NCBI GenBank assembly: GCA_036172665.1
Contig: CM069877.1
Location: 12,668,501-12,732,500 of the forward strand
DNA length: 64,000 nt
Source of the DNA: Prosopocoilus inquinatus
Lineage: Eukaryota; Arthropoda; Insecta; Coleoptera; Lucanidae
Reading direction: 5' to 3'
Both the position numbers and the translations under genes were made by a program. Below, in pieces: positions 13,001-27,069 of this stretch; within the stretch, counting starts at the first letter, position 1, and every line of letters starts with the position of its first letter. The notes under the pieces are model-generated. The model worked only from the letters and a program-made list of their open reading frames with translations, did no database searches and was not told the DNA's origin.

Positions 13001-16000
13001 AAAAAAGTTTACAAAGTTTGACTCACACTGGCAAATTTAATACCGTGGAGGGAAATCAAAAGTCTTGGTGGGGAAACGTCGTTTCCTCCACGGTTTTAAT
13101 TTTAAAGATTCGACTTGAACAAGGACAAACTACTATTTGAATAAAATCCGCGTTTAATTTTCCTACTTTCTCGAAAAATATTTACAAAAGAAACAAATGA
13201 TAATCGACTATTTAACACAAAAAGAAAAGACAAATCGGAACAAAAACAAACAAAACTGGCGACTAAATGGGACACAGAAAACAAAAACATTCTTCGACAG
13301 CTGATCAATATACTTTTTTAATTAGTTTGTTAATTATTTTGATTCGCGAAATAATCAACTAATTAATTTAAAAAAACAAATGAAAATAGATGACATGAAG
13401 TACGTCAGCGACTGATTAATAATAAAAAGAAACGAATTGACTAATTATTAATAAAAAAAAATGGGGCTTCCAGATTTAATACCGGTTTTGGATGGGAAAA
13501 GTCATTTCCTCCACGGTTGACAATCAACTATTTAATAAAAATAAAAATAAAACAAAACAAACAAGCTATCAACAAAAGGGGCACAAAAGACAAAAACATT
13601 CTTCGACAACTGGCCCAATATATATTTTTTAAATTAATGTATTAATTATTTTTTAAAAACTAAATTAATAATTATTTTGCTTCGCGAAATAATAATCGAT
13701 AAATTAAGTTTTTAAAAAAGCAAATGAAAATAAATGACATGATGTACGTCAGCGATTGGTTAATAATACAAACGTCATTTCCTCCACGGTTTTAACTTTA
13801 AAGCTAAGATTCGAATAGGACAAGGACAAATAATTGCCGTTTGAATAAAATTCGCGTTTAATTTTCCTATCTCGTTGAATAATATTACAAAAAAAATAAA
13901 ATAAAAATAAATGACAGTCGACTCGACACTCATTTTATTTTAGGACCTAGAGAAAGGGGTTTTATACTTATTATCTTCTGGAGTTATCATAAGAAACAAA
14001 AGCGCATCGTAAATAGGAGAAAAGATATAAATAATTTTTCTTTTAATGGAAAATCCTGTATATTGTTTGCTAAGATGAAAGATCATATTTTCCTGATTAC
14101 GATTGCGAACGTATTATGTATTTTTGAAATCAGGAAAATGTGATCTTTCATCTTAGCAAACAATATACAGGGTGTTCTATAAAAAAAAAACAAAAAACAA
14201 AAATTGTTGCATCGTGAAAAATCAACAAAAATTCGGGAAATCAAATGACAATCAAAACAATGCAGTTAAAAGTAAATAAACAAGACTGTCGACTATTAAC
14301 TTAAAAAAGGGCAAAAGACGAAAAACGTACGACAAAATCAGAATTAATTTAAAAAGATGACAGTCGACAAATAAAAATTGATTAATTATTGAAAAAAGTT
14401 TACAAAAGTAAACTCACACTCGCAAATTTAATACCGTGGAGGAAAATCAAAAGTCTTCTTTGGGAAAAGTTGTTTCCTCCACGGTTTTAATTTTAACGAC
14501 TCGAATGGGACAAGGAACTAATACTTGCCATTTGAATAAAATCCGCTTTTAATTTTCCTCTTTCGTTGAAAAATAATTACAAAAAAATATATGAAAATCG
14601 ACTATTTAATTAAAAAAGAAAACTAAAACCTAGTTGACGGTTTTGCTTACTTGTTTTAGTTTTCTTTTTTAATTAAATAGTCGATTTTCATATTTTTTTT
14701 TGTTCTTCAACTTCAATTTCCTCGTTTTAGGGGGGCACAAAAGACAAAAAAATTCTTCGACAGCTGACCAATATTTTATTTTTTTATTAATTTAATAATT
14801 ATTTTGATTCGCGAAATAATGAATAAATTAATTAAAAAAAAAAAAACAAATGAAAATAAACGACATGAAGTACGTCTGCGACGGATTAGTAATAAAACGA
14901 AAGGAATAGACTAATTATTGATTATTTAATATCGAGGAAGAAAATCAAAGATTTTGAGCGAGAAACGTCATTTCCTACACGGTTGACAATCGACTATTTA
15001 ATTAAAAAATAAAAAATAAAAAAAAAATAAGCAAAACTATCGACTAAAAGGAACACAAAAGACAAAAGCATTCCGCGACAGCTGACCAATAAATAAAAAA
15101 AAAATTTATTAATTATTTTGCTTCTCGAAATAATAATCAATAAATTAATTTAGAAAAAAAAAACAAATGAAAATAATGATACGATGTACGTTAACGACTG
15201 GTAAATAATAAATAAATAATAATAAAACAAATAAAAATTAACTAATTATTTGAAAAAAAAGGTTTGCGACTTTCAGTTTTAGTACCGTGGAGGATAATCA
15301 AAAAGTTTGTAGGACGAGGACAAATAATTGTCATTTGAATAAAATCTGCATTTAATTTTCCTACCTCGTTGAAAAATAATTACAAAAAATAATGACAATC
15401 GTCTATTTAATTAGAAAAAAAAAAACAAACAAAACAAACAAGAAAAACTGGGGACTAGAGAAAGGGGTTTTATACTTATTATCTTCTAGAGTTATCATAA
15501 GAAACAGAAGCGCATCGTAAATAGGAGAAAAGATTAAATAATTTTTTTTTTTAATGGAAAAGCCTGTATATTGTTTGCTAAGATGAAAGATCATATTTTC
15601 CTGATTACGATTGCGAACGTATTATATATTTTTGAAATCAGGAAAATGTGATCTTTCATCTTAGCAAACAATATACAGGGTGTTCTATAAAAAAAAACAA
15701 AAAACAAAAATTGTTTTTTTTCCAATTTTCTATGCGCTTTTGTTTCTTGTGATAACTCTAAAAGATAATGGACATAAAATCCTACAACTTCAGCATTTAA
15801 AATAGCTGCTAAAATACCTCTAGATAGGGTGCAAAATATAGAAAAAAAGAAACCTGAACGTCAGCCACTGATGCGACTAAAGCAAAAAAATGAAAGTTTG
15901 GGGTTCGCAGGTTTAATACCGTGGAGGAAAATCAAAAGTTTTGGTTGGGAAACGTCATATCCTCCACGGTTTTAATTGATTAAAAAAGAAGACGAGTTTG

Positions 16001-19000
16001 GGGCTCGCATATTTATTACCGTGGGGGAAAATCAAAAATTTTGGTTGGGAAACGTCATTTCCTCCACGGTTTTAATTTTAGTTAATTGATTAAAAAGTAA
16101 GACGAATACCTATCGGTTCAAAATTCTTTGCTAGTCAGGCCCTGACAAATAAAAATGACACGACGTTAATTTACAACCGCTGATTTAAAAAGGCGTAAGC
16201 TTTTCAAAAGTTTCTCTAGCATTGTGTGCGTGAGCGTTGAAGTGTTAAAAGTTTTTCGCTGTTATCGCCGGCAAACAATAAAGAAAAATGTGTTTTTCAG
16301 CAACGAATTTGACACAAACCAGAAGGAAAAAAATATATTAATAATTCGACTTGAGAGAGAGAAAAAAAAACACACGGTCGTCCTCTTCTTGACCCGAGAT
16401 GAATTTATGTATTTTTTCCTGTTCGATTACGCTTATTGACAGGCACTTGCGCGCCACAAAAACCACTTTCCGTTTCACAATGCGAAGCATTCGCATATTT
16501 CTCAAGGTGAGCAGCCTAAGGACCTCTTAAAATATTCATCGCGGGAGCCCCATTCAGAAAAAAGTTTGAATTATAAGCGGCTAACGTATTTTTAGTTTAC
16601 CCGTGCAATTAATAATTATTGGTACTTGGCTCGCTACTTAGAAATCCGCCGACGTAATCTGTTTGTTTAAGTAACGAACAAATTATGCCGGTCTAATTGT
16701 TGGTAACTATGATGTCATTTGTTACTTGATTTTAATAGAAATACTTCAGTTTTGCTCATCATCATCATCACCATTCGAGTCACGTTCTCACATTCAATGA
16801 GAGAGCTTGAACTTGTAACATACGAGGAGGTTTTGATAAGTCTTAAACTGACTTCCCTATTTTAAATAAAAGTTTTTGTTGGGAAACGTCATTTCCGCCA
16901 CTGTTTTAATTTTCACGACTCGAGTAAGACAAAGACAAATAATTGCCATTTGAAAAAAGTTTTTACAAAGTTTGACTGACAATTGATCGAATTGGTTTTC
17001 CGTCTTTTGTTCTTTTATTAATTACTTTCCGTCTTTTGCTCTTCTTTTATTAATGATCGACTGCTTTGTTTTATTTTTTTAAAAAAATAATATATGTATT
17101 CCATTGTCATGATTTGACACGATTGACACATCAAGTTTTTTTTTTTCTTAATTAATCGATCCTATAAGGTCTAATGGGAATGCAAAAATTAAAATTTTGT
17201 TGAGACGATTGTCTTTTGTTTTTGTATTGCTTTGTTTACATTTTTTTTTTAAATTAAATTCATATCGATTGTCATTTGTTTAATAAAATTTTCTTTTTTT
17301 TTCTTTTTTGTACATATCCCTGTCCTTGCGTTTTTTCTTTTTCAATTTTTTCTATTAATTTTTTTTATTAATTTTTTTTTATTAATTTTTTTTAAATTAA
17401 TTTTTTGACCGTCTTTCTTCCCGATTTGGTCAACCGTCGAATGTTTTCCGTCTTTGGTTCTTCTTTCATTAATGGTCACTGTCTTGTTTGTTTTTTTTTT
17501 TGTTCAAATTAAATATGCATTCCATTGTCATTTGTTTTCTGGAATTTGGTTTTTGTTTTTCTGCCTTCATTATTAGCCACTTTTGGTTTTGTTTTGTTTT
17601 CATTATTAATTAGAGATTGGCATTTGTCACTCGTTTTTTTTGTCATTTTTTACGTACATTCTTTCTTTAATTAGTCGAAGGTTTTTTTTTTCTTAATTAA
17701 TCCTCGTTTGCCTTTTTCTTTGCTTGCTTTTTTTCTGCGTATTTTGTTTGTGTGATGAAAAACAAGAAAATGAAACTAATGACTAATGACAGTCAAATGT
17801 TTTGTTTTTTTTTCTTAATTAATTATCGATTGTCTTTTATCTTGCTTTTTTTCTGCATCTTTTGTTTGCTTAATTAAAGACAAAAAAAAACTAATGAGTA
17901 ATGACAGTCAACTATTTAATGAAAAGTTAGTTATAGTCAGCTGACGTTTGTTTTTCTTTCGTCATCTTTTATTAGGTTTTCGCGACGCGGTCTTGTTCTT
18001 TTCCTTTTTTATAATTATCATGCGATTTTTCCTTTTTTTATTTATTTGACGATTTTCGTTTGTTTCTTTTTTTATCAACGTACCCCAAGAACAAAAACTG
18101 TCAGTCGACTATTTAATGAAAAGTTAGTCTTAGTCAGCTGTCATTTGTTTTTCTTTCGTCTTCTTTTTTAGGTTTACGCGACACGGCCTTTTTCTTTTCC
18201 TTTTTTATGATTTTCATGCGATTTTTTTTTTGTCAACGTACCCCAAGAACAAAAACCGACAGTCGACTATTTAATGCGAAGTTACTCATTGTCAGCTGTC
18301 ATTTGTTTTTCTTTCGTCTTATTTTTTTTTAGGTTTACGTGACACGGTCTTTTTCTTTTCTTTTTTTCATTTATTAGGCGATTTTCGTTTGTTTTGTTTT
18401 TTTTTTGTCAACGTGCCCCAAGAACAAAAACCGACAGTCGACTATTTAATGAAAAGTCAGCCATAGTAATTGTTCATAATTCATTTGTTTTTCTTTCGTC
18501 TTCTTTTTTTAGGTTTTCGTGACGCGGTCTTTTTCTTTTCTTTTTTTTAGATTTTCAAGCGACTTTTCCTTTTTTTCATTTATTAGGCGATTTTCGTTTG
18601 TTTTGTGTCTTTTGTCTTTGTACCCCAAAAACAAAAACCGGTTGTTTATTTGAACATTCACTTATTTTTAACCAGATTTTCATTTGTTTCTGTTTTGTTA
18701 ACGTGTGTCATTTATTTATTTGTTTAAAAGGTCGACTGTCATTTATTAAGTTAAGTTTTTCTTTTTTTTTATTTTGCACGGCACGATTTTTTTTCCTTTC
18801 TTTCATTGATCAGCCGATTATCATTTATTATGTTTTTTTGTTGACGTGTTTAATTTATTGTTGTTTCAGGAGTTACTCAATTGAATTGAAAAAAATAAAA
18901 AAAAAAACAATTAAATCGGTTATTTCAGAAACGACATTTGAAAAGCTTTGCATACGTTTCTTTTTTTTTAATTTTTTTTCCAAAAAGACAATAACAAGAC

Positions 19001-22000
19001 ATTTGACTGATTGACCAGCTTGCCTGTTTCAAGAATTATTTTATTCTTTTTCAATTAAATATTTGATTTTTTCTTTGTTTGTTTTTTTTTTGTTCAATAA
19101 ACAAATCTATTGTGTTTTTGTTCTAAAACAAAGTCATTTTTTTCTTCGATCTTTTATAGCATCGCACGTTTTCGTTATACTGAGTTCTTTTAATTCTCAA
19201 ATTAGTTTCTATTTTTATTAATAAAAAAAGTACTGCACGCAGATTTAATAGATTTAGGGTAGATTTCACAAAAAAATTGTTAATCAGTGATTAATTTAAT
19301 TCTCTGATTAAGGAACATAATTGGACTAAATTAACAATAGATTTGAAACAACCGTTCATATTGTTTCACCCAACCAATCACAGGCTTTAATTATGCTCTT
19401 AAATTAATCAGTGATTAAATAATTTTTGTGAAACTGGGGTAAGAAAAAGGAAATTGGAAAAAATCGAACCATGGAGGAAATTGGTTTTTCTCTTGACGGG
19501 ATACTTAAATTCCACCAAGGCATTAAAAAAAGAGAAACGGAACAGAAAATCACTACATATTAAATCATTAAGTTTCCTTTGCCGGTCAAAACGAACTTTG
19601 TGATTTTTTTTTAGGGGGCTTTCCGAACTCTTCGTTTTTTTTCTTGAATTGAACGCTCCGCTCCCTCCGGCTCTGATTTCTTGTCATGTTTACAAGCGAA
19701 CCGTTTCCTGTAGGTGCGTGGCTCCGAGCATATTTGCAGAGGTGTAAATTAATTGATTACGTAAGAAAGAGGCAAAAAAATCAAAGTCAAAGGCACGAGT
19801 GGGTTTTATGACGGAATGTCATCGGAACGCTGGCGTTAAATTTTTTTTCTTTTTAAATAATCTGCAGCACCGGAAGCCGTTGAAAAGGCAAGGCTTCGAA
19901 TGACACCACTTTTTTTTGCCATGGTGAAATATGAGACAGGTCCACGAGTAACATGATTTATACAGGGTGATTCAGAATAAGTGTCCAGGGTGATTCAGAA
20001 TAAGTGTCCGACCCGTTAGGAGCGTATTCGCTATAAGGCCAAACAAGTGCGAAATTGCAAGAAATAATTTTTTTTAAAATCAACCTCATTTGAATCTAAA
20101 ATGGAAATCATGATTCATTTCTTACGTATGCACAAGTCCGAAATTCGATCGAATGAACTGCGCGTGTTACACGTTTTTTCGCAGGATGCCATAAATAAAA
20201 AAGTTTTACAACTTAATATCAAGGTAAACGCTAGTGTTTCGTTCTATTCTACGCGAATTCATTGCTCTTGTGACGCAATACAGCTGCACTAGTGCCCATC
20301 GACCAATTTATATTTGAATCTTCAATGGATTTTATCTCAAAAAGCATGTATATTAAACCCCCTATGAAAATAAACTTTTTGTTTTCTTTTTCTGTGTACT
20401 AGCTGTGGTTGAAGGGTCGGACACTTATTTTGAATCACCCAGTATTATACATTAAAAAAAAAACAAAAATCAAATTTTCTTATTTTCGGTTTAAAGTTCA
20501 TTCATTAACAGAAACAAAAAAAATTGAAAAGATATGAAAGAAATTATTATGCATGTTAAATTTTTTTATTATTATTAAACAGGGAGGGAAGGAAAACCGG
20601 GAGAAGTCGGGGAGTTAAGAAAAAGTCGATAACGTCCGGCAAGAATCGGGGAATTATTTAATAATCATCTTTATTTTAATGACGTGTTATTTATTATTAA
20701 TTATTTCTAATTTTTAAACCAACTTAATAATAACTTCAATAACTTGTGTTCGCGTAAGGTGATTTTTTTTTAAATTAGTAACTTTTATACGTTTTGTTTT
20801 TTACATTAAAAAAAATAAATGGAAAATGGTTTTGAATATTACAAGAAAAAAATAGGAAAATTAATCTAAATCTTAACGAATTGTCACATTTTTAAAGAAA
20901 AAGAATATGTTCCTGCGATTTTCGGAATGGACAACCACACAAACGACTGTGTTAATTGAGTTGCCTACGCTATGGCTTCATGTTTTTTTTTTTTTTGAAA
21001 ACGTCGCCTTAATATTTTTTTAATAAAGAAGTATCTTTTAGTGAAATTATTTGCTTATATTTTTCTCTATTAAGACAGGTCAAAATAAAAAAATGAAGAA
21101 GTTATTTATTTCTTTTCTGAAAATGATTTAAAAAATTTCTGGACAATAAAATATTTAGTTTAGGCAACCGTACGTACAGCTAAGTTAATTGGCCAGCCTA
21201 TACTCCGTGAGGCTTTCCCTTGAAAAAGCTAACATTATTTTTTTTTAGGAAAACTGGCAGGTTATTAAATAATTGTTATAATTAATTTTCTCTAAGCCAG
21301 GTAAATTTATAACCGTATTTTTTCCCGAATGGGTCAACCGTCGAATGTTTTCCGTCTTTTGTTCGTCTTTTGTTAATGGTCGAAAGTCTTGTTTGTTTGT
21401 TTTTTCTTTGACATTAAATGTGCAAATTAGTTTGTCATTTGTTATTTGTTTGTTTTTCTCTTTCAATTTTTTTAATTAATTTTTTTTTGACCGTCTTTTT
21501 TCCCGAATTGGTCGATCGTCGAATATTTTCCGCTTTTTGTTCTACTTTTATTAATGGTCAAATGTCTTGTTTGTTTGTTTTTCCTTTCAAATTAAATGTG
21601 TAAATTCGATTGTCATTTGTTATGTTTGATTTTCTCTTTCATTTTTTTTAAATTAATTTTTTGACCGTCTTTTTTCTCGAAATGGACAACCGTCAAATGT
21701 TTTCTGCCTTTTGTTCTTCTTTTATTAATAGTCGAATGTCTTGTTTGTTTGTTTTTCCTTCAAATTAAATGTGCAAATTCGATTGTCATTTGTTATCTGT
21801 TTGTTTTTCTCTTTCATTTTTTTAAAATTAAATTTTTTTACCGTCTTTTTTCCGAATTGGTCAACCGTCGAATGTTTTCCTCCTTTCGTTCTTCTTTTAT
21901 TAATAGTCGAATGTCTTGTTTGTTTGTTTTTTATTTCAAATTAAATGTGCAAATTCGATTGTCATTTGTTATGTTTGTTTTTCTCTTTCATTTTTTTTAA

Positions 22001-25000
22001 ATTAATTTTTTGACCGTCTTTTTTCCCGAATTGGTCAACCGTCGACTGTTTTCCGCCTCTCGTTCTTCTTTTATTATTGGTCGAATGTCTTACTTGTTTG
22101 TTTCTCCTTTCAAATTAAACGTGTAAATTCGATTGTCATTTGTTATTTCTTTGTTTTCCTGTTTCATTTTTTTTTTAATTAATTTTTTTGACTGTTTTTT
22201 CCCGAATTGGTCAACTGTCGAATGTTTTCCGCCTTTTGTTCTTCTTTCATTAACGGCCGACTGTCGTGTTTGTTTTTTTTTTTTTCAAATTAAACTCGTC
22301 ATTTGTTTCCTGGGATTTTGTTTTTGTCTTTTTTACGACGACCATTTTCTCTTTGTTTCTTTTTCCTTCATTACTTAACCACTTTTGATTTTCATTTTTT
22401 TATTAATTAGAGATGGACGTTTGCCATTTGTTTCTTTTTACGTATATTTGTTTCTTTTTTAAATTAGTCAAACGTCTTGTTTTTTTCTTTTCTTTTCTTA
22501 ATTAACGATCGACTGTCTTTTGTCTTGCATGCTTTTTTTCTGTGTCTTTTGTTTGGCTAATTAAAAACAAATAACTAACGAGTAATGACAGTCCATTATT
22601 TAATGGAAAGTCTGCCGTAGTTAGCTATCATTTGTTTTTTCGTTGCCTTCTTTTTTTTAGGTTTTCGCGATACGGTCTTTTCTTTCTTTTTAAAGATTTT
22701 CATGCTGTTTTTTCTTTTTTCATCTATTAGGCGATTCTCGTTTATTTTGTTTTTTTTTTGTCAATGTATTTGTTTCTTTTTAAAATTAATCAAATGTCTT
22801 GTTCTTTTTTTTTCTTTTCTTTTCTTTTCTTAATTAATGATCGACTGTCTTTTATCTTGCTCGCTTCTCTTTTTCTGTGTCTTTTGTGTGCTTAATTAAG
22901 AACAAAGAACTAATGAGTAATGACAGTCCACTATTTAATGAAAAGGGTGCCATAGTCAGCTGTCATTTGTTTTTCTTTCGCCTTCTTTTCTTTAGGTTTT
23001 CGCGGCACGATCTCTTTCTTTTCCTTGTTTATGATTCTCATGGAATTTTGTCTTACATGCTTTTTCTCTGTCTCTTTTGTTTGCTTCATTAAAAACAAAT
23101 AACTAACGAGTAGTGACAGTCCACTATTTAATACAAAGTCAATTGTCGTTTGTTTTTCCGTTGCCTTCTTTCTTTTGGGTTTTCGCGACACTGTCTTTTT
23201 CTTTTCTTTTCTTTTTTCTAAAGATTTTCATGCGAATTTTTCTTTTTTTATTTATGAGGCGATTATCGTTTGTTTTTTTCCCCGAGAACAAAAACCGAAA
23301 ACAGTTCGACTATTTAATTGAATAATCATTGAATTGAATAATGATTTCTTTTTAGACAAGCTGGCAGCTTATTAAAATTAATTGTTTTCATTAATTTTCT
23401 CTAAAAAAAGGTAAAATAAAAAATAATAATTTAGTAATATTTTTGTAGGTCTGTTATTTCTTTTTTGAAAACAGGAAGAATTGGAAAGGTGTAGGCAACC
23501 ACACGTACTGCTGAGTTTGTCCCTGAGATTTTTCGTTGCAAAAATCCAACTTGTTTATTTTTAGACAAACTGGCAAGTTACGAAAATTAATTGTTCATAA
23601 TTTTCTCTATTGAGACAACTAAAAATTTAAAAGGAAAATAAATTAGTAGATAATATAAAAATAATAATAATGTGTTGGAAAATTATGTAAGCACTTAAAA
23701 ATTTCTCAGTAAAAGAAATTACGTTTACAGCGTTCAATGTAGGCTACCATACGTACTCCTGAGTTCGTTGGTTTGCCTACACTATGTAAGGCTTTTCATT
23801 GAAAAAAATTTAACGTATTTAATTTTAGATAAGCTGGCAGGTTATTAAAATTAATTGAAATATAATTTTCCCTATTAAGATAAGTGAATTATTTAAATAA
23901 ATAAATTAATTAATAATATTTTTGTAGCTCTGTTACTTCTTTTTTTGAAGTCATGAAGAACTGGCAAATTATTTAATTATGTAAAAATTTTACATCGAAA
24001 AAAATTACTGTTATCGCCTTTAGTATAGGCAACCATACGCGCTCAATAATTCGTCGGTTTGCCTTCATTACGTAAGGTCTTGCATTGAAAAAATCAAACT
24101 TATTTAATTTTAGACAAGCTCTGGCATGTGATTAAAATTAATTGTTTATAATTTTCTCTATTAAGACAAGTGAATTATTTCAATAAATAAATTAGTAATT
24201 ATTTCGTTTTCGAAATCGAGAAGAATTGGAATATTGTTTGAGCGCTTGAAAGTTTTTCGACAAAGAAATTATTTTTGCCGCCTTCAGTGTATGCAACCAT
24301 GCGTAGCGTTGAGTTCGTGGGTCTGCCTATACCACGTGAGGCTTTTTGCTAAATAATCCAACGTACGAATTTATTTTCAGACAACCCTACCAGGTTATTA
24401 ATATTAATTTTTACCGCCTTTAATATAGGCAACCATACGTACTCCTTAATTAATCGGTTTGCCTACACTACGTCAGGTTTCTCATTGATAAAAATCAAAC
24501 GTATTTTATTTTAGATAAGTTCTAGCAGGTTATTAAAATTAATTGTTTATAATTTTCTCTATTAAGACAAGTGAATTATTTAAATGAATAAATAAATTAG
24601 TAATTATTTGCTTGACTGTTTTGTTTGACTATTATTTCGTTTTTGAAATCGGGAGAAATTGGAAAATTGTTTGAGCGCTTGAAAGTTTCTCGACAAAAAA
24701 AATATTTCTACCGCCTTTAGTATATGCAACCATACGTAGCGTTAAATTCATGGATCTGCCTATACTACGTGAAGCCTTTCGTTGAAAAATCCAACCTACG
24801 AATTTATTTTTAGACAAATCTAGTAAGTTAAGATTAATTTTTACCGCCTGTGATATAGGCAACCATACGTACTCCCGAATTCGGCGGTTTGCCTACTCTA
24901 TGTAAACTTTTTCATTGAAGAAAATCAAACGTATTATTGTTTGAGCGCTTGAAAGTTTCTCGAAAAAAAAAAAAAATTTACCGCCTTCACAGTATGCAAC

Positions 25001-27032
25001 CATACGTAGCGTTGAGTTCGTGGGTCTGCCTACACTACGTGAGGCTTTTCGTTGAAAAATCCAAAGTACGAATTTATTTTTAGACAACCCTGGCAGGTTA
25101 TTAAGATTAATTTTTACCCCTCCTTTAGTATAGGCAACTGTACGTACTCCCGAATACGTCGGACTGTCTACACTACGTAAGATTTTGCCGCCTTCAGTGC
25201 ATGCAACCATGCGTAGCGTTGAAATCGTGGGTCTGCCTATAAAACGTGAGGTTTTTCGTTAAAAAATCCAACGCTATTAATTTTTACCGCCTTTAATACA
25301 GGCAACCATACGTACTCCCGAATTAACCGGTTTGCCTACACTACGTAAGGTTTTTCATTGATAAAAATCAAACGTATTTTATTTTAGATAAGTTCTAGCA
25401 GGTTATTAAAATTAATTGTTTATAATTTTCTCTATTAAGACAAATGAATTATTTAAATAAATAAATAAATTAGTAATTATTTGCTTGTCTGTTTTGTTTG
25501 TCTATTATTTCGTTTTTGAAATCGGGAGAAATTGGAAAATTGTTTAAGCGCTTGAAAGTTTCTCCACAAAAAATTTTGTTTACCGTCTTCAGTGTATGCA
25601 ACCAGACGTAGCGTTGAATTCGTGGATCTGCCTATAACTACGTGAAGCTTTTCGTTGAAAAATCCAACCTACGAATTTATTTTTAGACAAATCTAGTAAG
25701 TTAAGATTAATTTTTACCGCCTTTGGTATAGGCAACCATACGTACTCCCGAATTCGGCGGTTTGCCTACTCTATGTAAGCTTTTTCATTGAAGAAAATCA
25801 AACGTATTATTGTTTGAGCGCTTGAAAGTTTCTCGAAAAAAAAAATTTACCGCCTTCACAGTATGCAACCATACGTAGCGTTGAGTTCGTGGGTCTGCCT
25901 ACACTACGTGAGGCTTTTCGTTGAAAAATCCAAAGTACGAATTTATTTTTAGACAACCCTGGCAGGTTATTAAGATTAATTTTTACCCCTCCTTTAGTAT
26001 AGGCAACTGTACGTACTCCCGAATACGTCGGACTGTCTACACTACGTAAGATTTTTCATGGAAGAAACCAAATATTTAATTTTAGACAAGCTGGCAGGTT
26101 ATTAAAATTAATTGTTTATAATTTTCTCTATTAAGACAAGTGAATTATTTAAATAAATAAATAAATTAGTAATTATTTGCTTGTCTGTTATTTCGTTTTT
26201 GAAATCGGGAAAAATTGGAAAATTGTTTGAGCGCTTGAAAGTTTTTCGACAAGAAAAAATATTATTACCGCCTTCGGTGTATGCAACCATACTTAGCGTT
26301 GAGTTCGTGTATCTGCCTATACTATGTGAGGCTTTTCGTTGAAAAATCCAACGTACGAATTTATTTTCAGACAAGCCTAGCAGGTTATTAAGATATTTTT
26401 TTTTATAATCTTCTCAAGAAACATACAGGGTGTTTTTTTTAAGGCGCGACTTCCTTCATATTTTTGTAGTTACTCATTTTACAAGAAAAAGTTTCAAATG
26501 AAATTTACTTGGTATCGTGTGGAGCACATTTTAAAATTAGTTTGATGTATACGGAGTGTTCCGTTTGGTCTGGGCCTTATGTCACTTCGTTCTTTTAAAT
26601 GGAACACCCTATATGTTTTTACATTTTCGGATTCCGGACGGAATTTTAATGTGATTTTGTATATCACACATAGGGTCTAATCTAAACCGTTCGCGTTATT
26701 CAACTTTTTTAAAAAAGTTATCTTTGTTGCAGTACTTCAAAAAAATGCAAATATCTTTCTAACAAATGACGTTAGAGACTTACAACTTGCACTATTAAGA
26801 AAAATTCCAAGTAACATAAGTTCTTACAAAAAAAAGTAATAAACTTGAGATTATTCAAACTACGATAACTAATTTTTTATTATTAATTTATTTATATTTT
26901 TTTAATTTATTTATTTAATTTAATGACGACATAGTTAATACTATGAATTGTGTTATATTGTGATATATTTTATATTTTTATATTTTGTCTGACAAAGGCA
27001 CCCATGGAATGGAATGGAAAAAGTCCTAATAA

Positions 27033-27069
<37 letters not shown>

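Larger units (their letters stand above)
10340..16090 (+). repeat. A-rich array carrying ACCGTGGAGGAAA hairpins
   Basis: A recurring module has a 13-bp inverted repeat, ACCGTGGAGGAAA then TTTCCTCCACGGT, around a loop of about 25-30 bases with AATCAAAAGTTTTGG. The best copy has arms at 10571-10583 and 10611-10623. Others, intact or decayed, lie near 11010, 11362, 11636, 11780, 12210, 12915, 13043, 13480, 13780, 14431, 14930, 15284, 15917, 16018 and 16880. Between them come TTAACGACTCGAATGGGACAA, CGCGTTTAATTTTCCT and ATTATTTTGATTCGCGAAAT words in fixed order. The stretch is a degenerate tandem array. Confidence 0.85.

Noticed and set aside
20101..20292. 63-codon frame, with a similar one at 54898-55092
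   Set aside because: Both lie inside copies of the GATTCAGAATAAGTGT MITE. The similarity is that of the element, and the frames share no domain and differ in length upstream.
21310..22290. Regular repeats of about 175 bp, considered as a CRISPR-like array
   Set aside because: Whole units are repeated without unique spacers, units are far too long, and the context is a eukaryotic intron. This is a satellite.
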